From an uncultured Bacteroidales bacterium (GTDB lineage: Bacteria; Bacteroidota; Bacteroidia; Bacteroidales; Paludibacteraceae), in contig CALCGR010000058.1 of NCBI GenBank assembly GCA_937901025.1, positions 1 to 6,500 of the forward strand: a DNA stretch of 6,500 bases, read 5' to 3'. The position numbers were made by a program, and so were the translations under genes. The notes beneath the pieces are model-generated. The model was not told the origin of the DNA. It saw nothing but the letters and a program-made list of their open reading frames with translations, and did no database searches. Position 1 is the stretch's first letter, and the number at the start of each line of letters is the position of its first letter. This document shows positions 5,111 through 6,500 of the stretch, in pieces.

Positions 5111-5692
5111 ATGGCAAAGAAAATCCCACAGATTAATGCCAGTTCCATGGCGGACATCTCTTTCTTGCTGCTCATCTTCTTCTTGGTGACCACCTCGATG
5201 GACGTGAACCAAGGTCTGGCACGTCGTTTGCCGGCTCCTATTCCGCCCGATCAAAAGATTGAGGACCAGGATATCAACAAGCGCAACCTGCTGATCGTTA
5301 AGATCAACTCGTTCAACCAGTTGATGGTGCAGGGTCAAGAGATGCCGGTCAGCCAATTGAAGGAGAAAGCCAAAGAGTTTATCCTCAACGAGAATGACGA
5401 TCCCCATATGCCTAAACTCGTGGAGGAGGACTTCGGTGCTCCTATTGGAACCATCAAATATACCAAGGAACACGTCATCTCCGTCCAAAACGACGTGGAT
5501 ACGCAGTATCAGGCCTATTTGAATGTGCAAAACGAACTGGTGGCTGCATATAACGAGCTGCGTGACGAATGCGCTCGCAAGTATTTCCACAAGGCGTATG
5601 CCGAATTAGACGAGGATCAGCAAAAGCAGATTCAGAAAGTGTATCCGCAAAAGATCTCCGAGGCAGAACCTAAAAACTATGGAGGAAACTGA
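5111..5692 (+). CDS. exbD: ExbD/TolR-family protein 1 (long form)
   Basis: ExbD is the single-helix partner inside the ExbB pentamer and carries the proton-accepting aspartate. Here that is D15 in SMADISFLLLIFFLVTT (12-28), equivalent to D25 of E. coli ExbD. A short cytosolic N-terminus (MAKKIPQINAS) precedes the helix. The remaining 160 or so residues are periplasmic, beginning with a proline-rich RRLPAPIPPDQ segment. At 193 residues it is longer than E. coli ExbD (141). The excess lies in a charged region (100-193) with no recognised domain, ending in a lysine/glutamate-rich helix and KNYGGN. It begins 24 bp after the membrane protein with an A-rich leader. It is separated from the second exbD by only two bases, and its final codons contain that gene's ribosome binding site. 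Confidence 0.92.
   Translation: MAKKIPQINASSMADISFLLLIFFLVTTSMDVNQGLARRLPAPIPPDQKIEDQDINKRNLLIVKINSFNQLMVQGQEMPVSQLKEKAKEFILNENDDPHMPKLVEEDFGAPIGTIKYTKEHVISVQNDVDTQYQAYLNVQNELVAAYNELRDECARKYFHKAYAELDEDQQKQIQKVYPQKISEAEPKNYGGN
5681..5685 (+). promoter_or_regulatory. Shine-Dalgarno site of the second exbD
   Basis: GGAGG at 5681-5685 lies nine bases before ATG 5695, within the last codons of the first exbD. It is the only strong Shine-Dalgarno motif ahead of a gene start here; the other starts have A-rich leaders or overlaps. It supports the 5695 start and suggests that translation is reinitiated directly after the first exbD, giving balanced production of the two subunits. Confidence 0.6.
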
Positions 5693-5694
5693 TT

Positions 5695-6165
5695 ATGGCA
5701 AAGATACGTAGAAATGAGAAACGTGAGATGCCGGCACTGAACACTTCGTCCCTGCCCGATATCATCTTCATGCTGCTGTTCTTCTTCATGTCCGTTACCT
5801 CGATGAAGGAAGTAACCTATAAGGTGCAGTTCATTACTCCGCAAGCAACGGAGTTGACCAAACTCGAAAAGAAATCCTTGGTTCGTTATATCTACGTTGG
5901 TACCCCTACCGCGGAGTTCCGCAAACAGTATGGTGCCGAGACGCGTATCCAACTCGATGACGCTTTCGCTGACAAACGCGAGATTGGTGATTATATCATC
6001 AACGAGCGTTCCGCCATGAAGGAACAGGAGCAAGGTCTGATGACCGTCAGCATCAAAGCCGATAAGGAAACCCGCATGGGTGTCATCGCGGATATCAAAC
6101 AAGAGCTCCGTCGCGCGTATGCGCTTAAGATCTCTTACGCCTCCACCCAACGTACGAGTTACTAA
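5695..6165 (+). CDS. exbD: ExbD/TolR-family protein 2 (short form)
   Basis: This second ExbD has 156 residues, with a longer basic cytosolic N-terminus (MAKIRRNEKREMPALNTSS), one membrane helix (about 20-38) and a periplasmic domain of about 118 residues. The proton-path aspartate is D22 in SLPDIIFMLLFFFMSV. The end of the periplasmic domain (VSIKADKETRMGVIADIKQELRRAYALKISYAS) follows the usual ExbD/TolR fold: a strand, a helix (VIADIKQEL) and a last strand. It differs strongly from the upstream ExbD beyond the helix, so the pair is not a recent duplication. Because ExbB pentamers in E. coli hold two ExbD chains, one of each could form a mixed pair; this is inference. It is the last gene of the operon: an 8-bp repeat array and a strong terminator follow its stop codon directly. 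Confidence 0.92.
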   Translation: MAKIRRNEKREMPALNTSSLPDIIFMLLFFFMSVTSMKEVTYKVQFITPQATELTKLEKKSLVRYIYVGTPTAEFRKQYGAETRIQLDDAFADKREIGDYIINERSAMKEQEQGLMTVSIKADKETRMGVIADIKQELRRAYALKISYASTQRTSY

Positions 6166-6198
6166 TCATCGATTCTTCGAATCTTCGAATCTTCGAAT
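6165..6198. repeat. 8-bp tandem repeat array after exbD
   Basis: Four tandem 8-mers are visible: ATCATCGA, TTCTTCGA, ATCTTCGA and ATCTTCGA, followed by AT. The array starts in the last base of the exbD stop codon. The units overlap the palindrome TTCGAA, so the array can also fold on itself. The two 3' units are identical and each of the two 5' units has one change. It lies between the stop codon and the terminator stem, in the 3' untranslated region. Confidence 0.75.
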
Positions 6199-6204
6199 AT
6201 CTCT

Positions 6205-6233
6205 AAAAGACCGCCCATCGGCGGTCTTTTTTT
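6205..6233 (+). terminator. Intrinsic terminator of the exbB-exbD operon
   Basis: AAAAGACCGCC (6205-6215) pairs perfectly with GGCGGTCTTTT (6220-6230) around a CATC loop, giving an 11-bp stem followed by a run of seven T residues (6227-6233). The A run before the stem means it can also act on the minus strand. It is the only strong terminator in the window and sets the 3' end of the operon 40 bases after the last exbD. Confidence 0.92.
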
Positions 6234-6239
6234 GTCCCT

Positions 6240-6278
6240 CGCGTGCGCGTGCGCAGGTGCGTGTTACGCGTATATATA
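6240..6278. other. Alternating purine-pyrimidine tract
   Basis: Three runs of strict purine-pyrimidine alternation are nearly continuous: 6240-6255 (16 bases, mostly CG and TG steps), 6257-6264 (8) and 6265-6278 (14, including the palindrome TACGCGTA and then TATATA). Such DNA is prone to form Z-DNA under negative supercoiling. It lies between the exbD terminator and P3, where opposing supercoiling effects could meet. No gene uses it. Confidence 0.5.
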
Positions 6279-6281
6279 AGG

Positions 6282-6307
6282 AAAAGACCCCGCAAACGGG
6301 TGCTTTT
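6282..6307. other. Imperfect hairpin, possible weak or minus-strand terminator
   Basis: AAAAG-ACCC (6282-6290) pairs with GGGT (6298-6301) and CTTTT (6303-6307), with one bulged G at 6302 and a 7-base loop. The composition resembles the exbD terminator, but there is no further T run on the plus strand; on the minus strand the arm ends in TTTT. It may be a backup or decayed terminator. No gene pointing toward it is visible in the window. Confidence 0.4.
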
Positions 6308-6359
6308 GTAATCTATAAGTAGCAAAATATGCAAATATGGCTTTTTTTTTATCAAATAT

Positions 6360-6390
6360 TTTGCCATGTCAAAAAATTGTCGTACCTTTG
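6360..6390 (+). promoter_or_regulatory. P3, Bacteroidota-type promoter at the right edge
   Basis: The -33 box TTTG (6360-6363) and the -7 box TACCTTTG (6383-6390) are 19 bp apart. They share TACCTTTGCAGTCG with P2 and have an A6 run in the spacer. An AT-rich stretch, including nine T residues, lies just upstream and could act as an UP-like element. It reads rightward into a leader that leaves the window, so its gene is not visible. Confidence 0.8.
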
Positions 6391-6500
6391 CAGTCGCTTT
6401 CGCGAAAAATTTGAGGCAGTTGTGCTTCGAGCCCGCGAAAACAGTTGATCTTTGGAAATTTTGACTAATCAAGATGTAGTACAAGAATTGGGAAAATTTA
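6391..6500 (+). other. Untranslated leader after P3, possibly of an rRNA operon
   Basis: No start codon with a credible reading frame follows P3 within the window. TTTCGCG (6398-6404) pairs perfectly with CGCGAAA (6434-6440), closing a 29-base loop. Then come GATCTTTGGA (6448-6457) and an AT-rich stretch ending in GGGAAAATTTA. Leaders of Bacteroidales 16S rRNA genes, as I recall them, carry a similar (G/T)TCTTTGA element and an AAATTT-rich end shortly before the 16S start. I therefore suspect an rRNA operon just past the right edge; another stable RNA or a long mRNA leader would also fit. Confidence 0.4.

Noticed and set aside
5093..6150. Minus-strand frames opposite both exbD genes
   Set aside because: They are shadows of well-supported ExbD genes, without domains or leaders.
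6080..6322. 80-codon plus-strand frame over the exbD end, terminator and alternating tract
   Set aside because: It crosses a strong terminator hairpin and low-complexity DNA, and starts inside exbD.
1..6500. CRISPR array, insertion sequence, phage or defence genes
   Set aside because: There are no regularly spaced repeats, no transposase, integrase or nuclease-module genes and no terminal inverted repeats; the genes are core housekeeping ones.

Overview
The window looks like a chromosomal segment of a Bacteroidota bacterium, most likely Bacteroidales. The evidence is three copies of the phylum's own promoter type (TTTG, then 19-20 bp, then TACCTTTG), A-rich leaders mostly without Shine-Dalgarno motifs, tRNA genes without an encoded CCA end, and an exbB - small membrane protein - exbD - exbD order familiar from Bacteroidales. 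No phage, plasmid, CRISPR or transposase gene is visible.

Layout. Bases 1-140 hold no convincing gene but contain small palindromes and a short tandem duplication. Promoter P1 (152-183) drives tRNA-Ser(UGA) (198-282). Eighteen bases later comes a tightly packed trio: an rlmL-type rRNA methyltransferase (301-1458), a long-form queA (1443-2681) and tatD (2678-3481). Each gene overlaps the next, so this is one transcription unit. A near-copy of P1 (P2, 3511-3542) starts 29 bp after tatD with no visible terminator between them. It drives tRNA-Ser(GGA) (3602-3689), followed 38 bp later by exbB (3728-4567), an unnamed four-helix membrane protein (4613-5086) and two different exbD genes (5111-5692 and 5695-6165). 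A strong intrinsic terminator (6205-6233) closes this operon. The last 267 bases hold low-complexity DNA, a second weaker hairpin, promoter P3 (6360-6390) and a structured leader that runs off the window, possibly into an rRNA operon.

How the genes work together. The first unit is RNA-modification housekeeping (23S rRNA base methylation and queuosine synthesis in tRNA) plus a TatD-family metal nuclease. The second is the proton-driven inner-membrane motor that energises TonB-dependent outer-membrane transport, which is central to Bacteroidota nutrition; no tonB lies in the window. Both units begin with a serine tRNA expressed from a nearly identical promoter, so tRNA processing probably creates the 5' ends of both mRNAs.

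The most unusual signal is a small palindromic G/C-rich element present twice, inside queA and inside tatD. Both copies are in the same orientation and reading frame, adding a matching peptide (S-P-x-R-G-x-x-E-G-S-I) to two unrelated enzymes. It looks like a dispersed repeat that can sit in-frame in coding sequence. tatD carries a second, pyrimidine-rich low-complexity insert as well.
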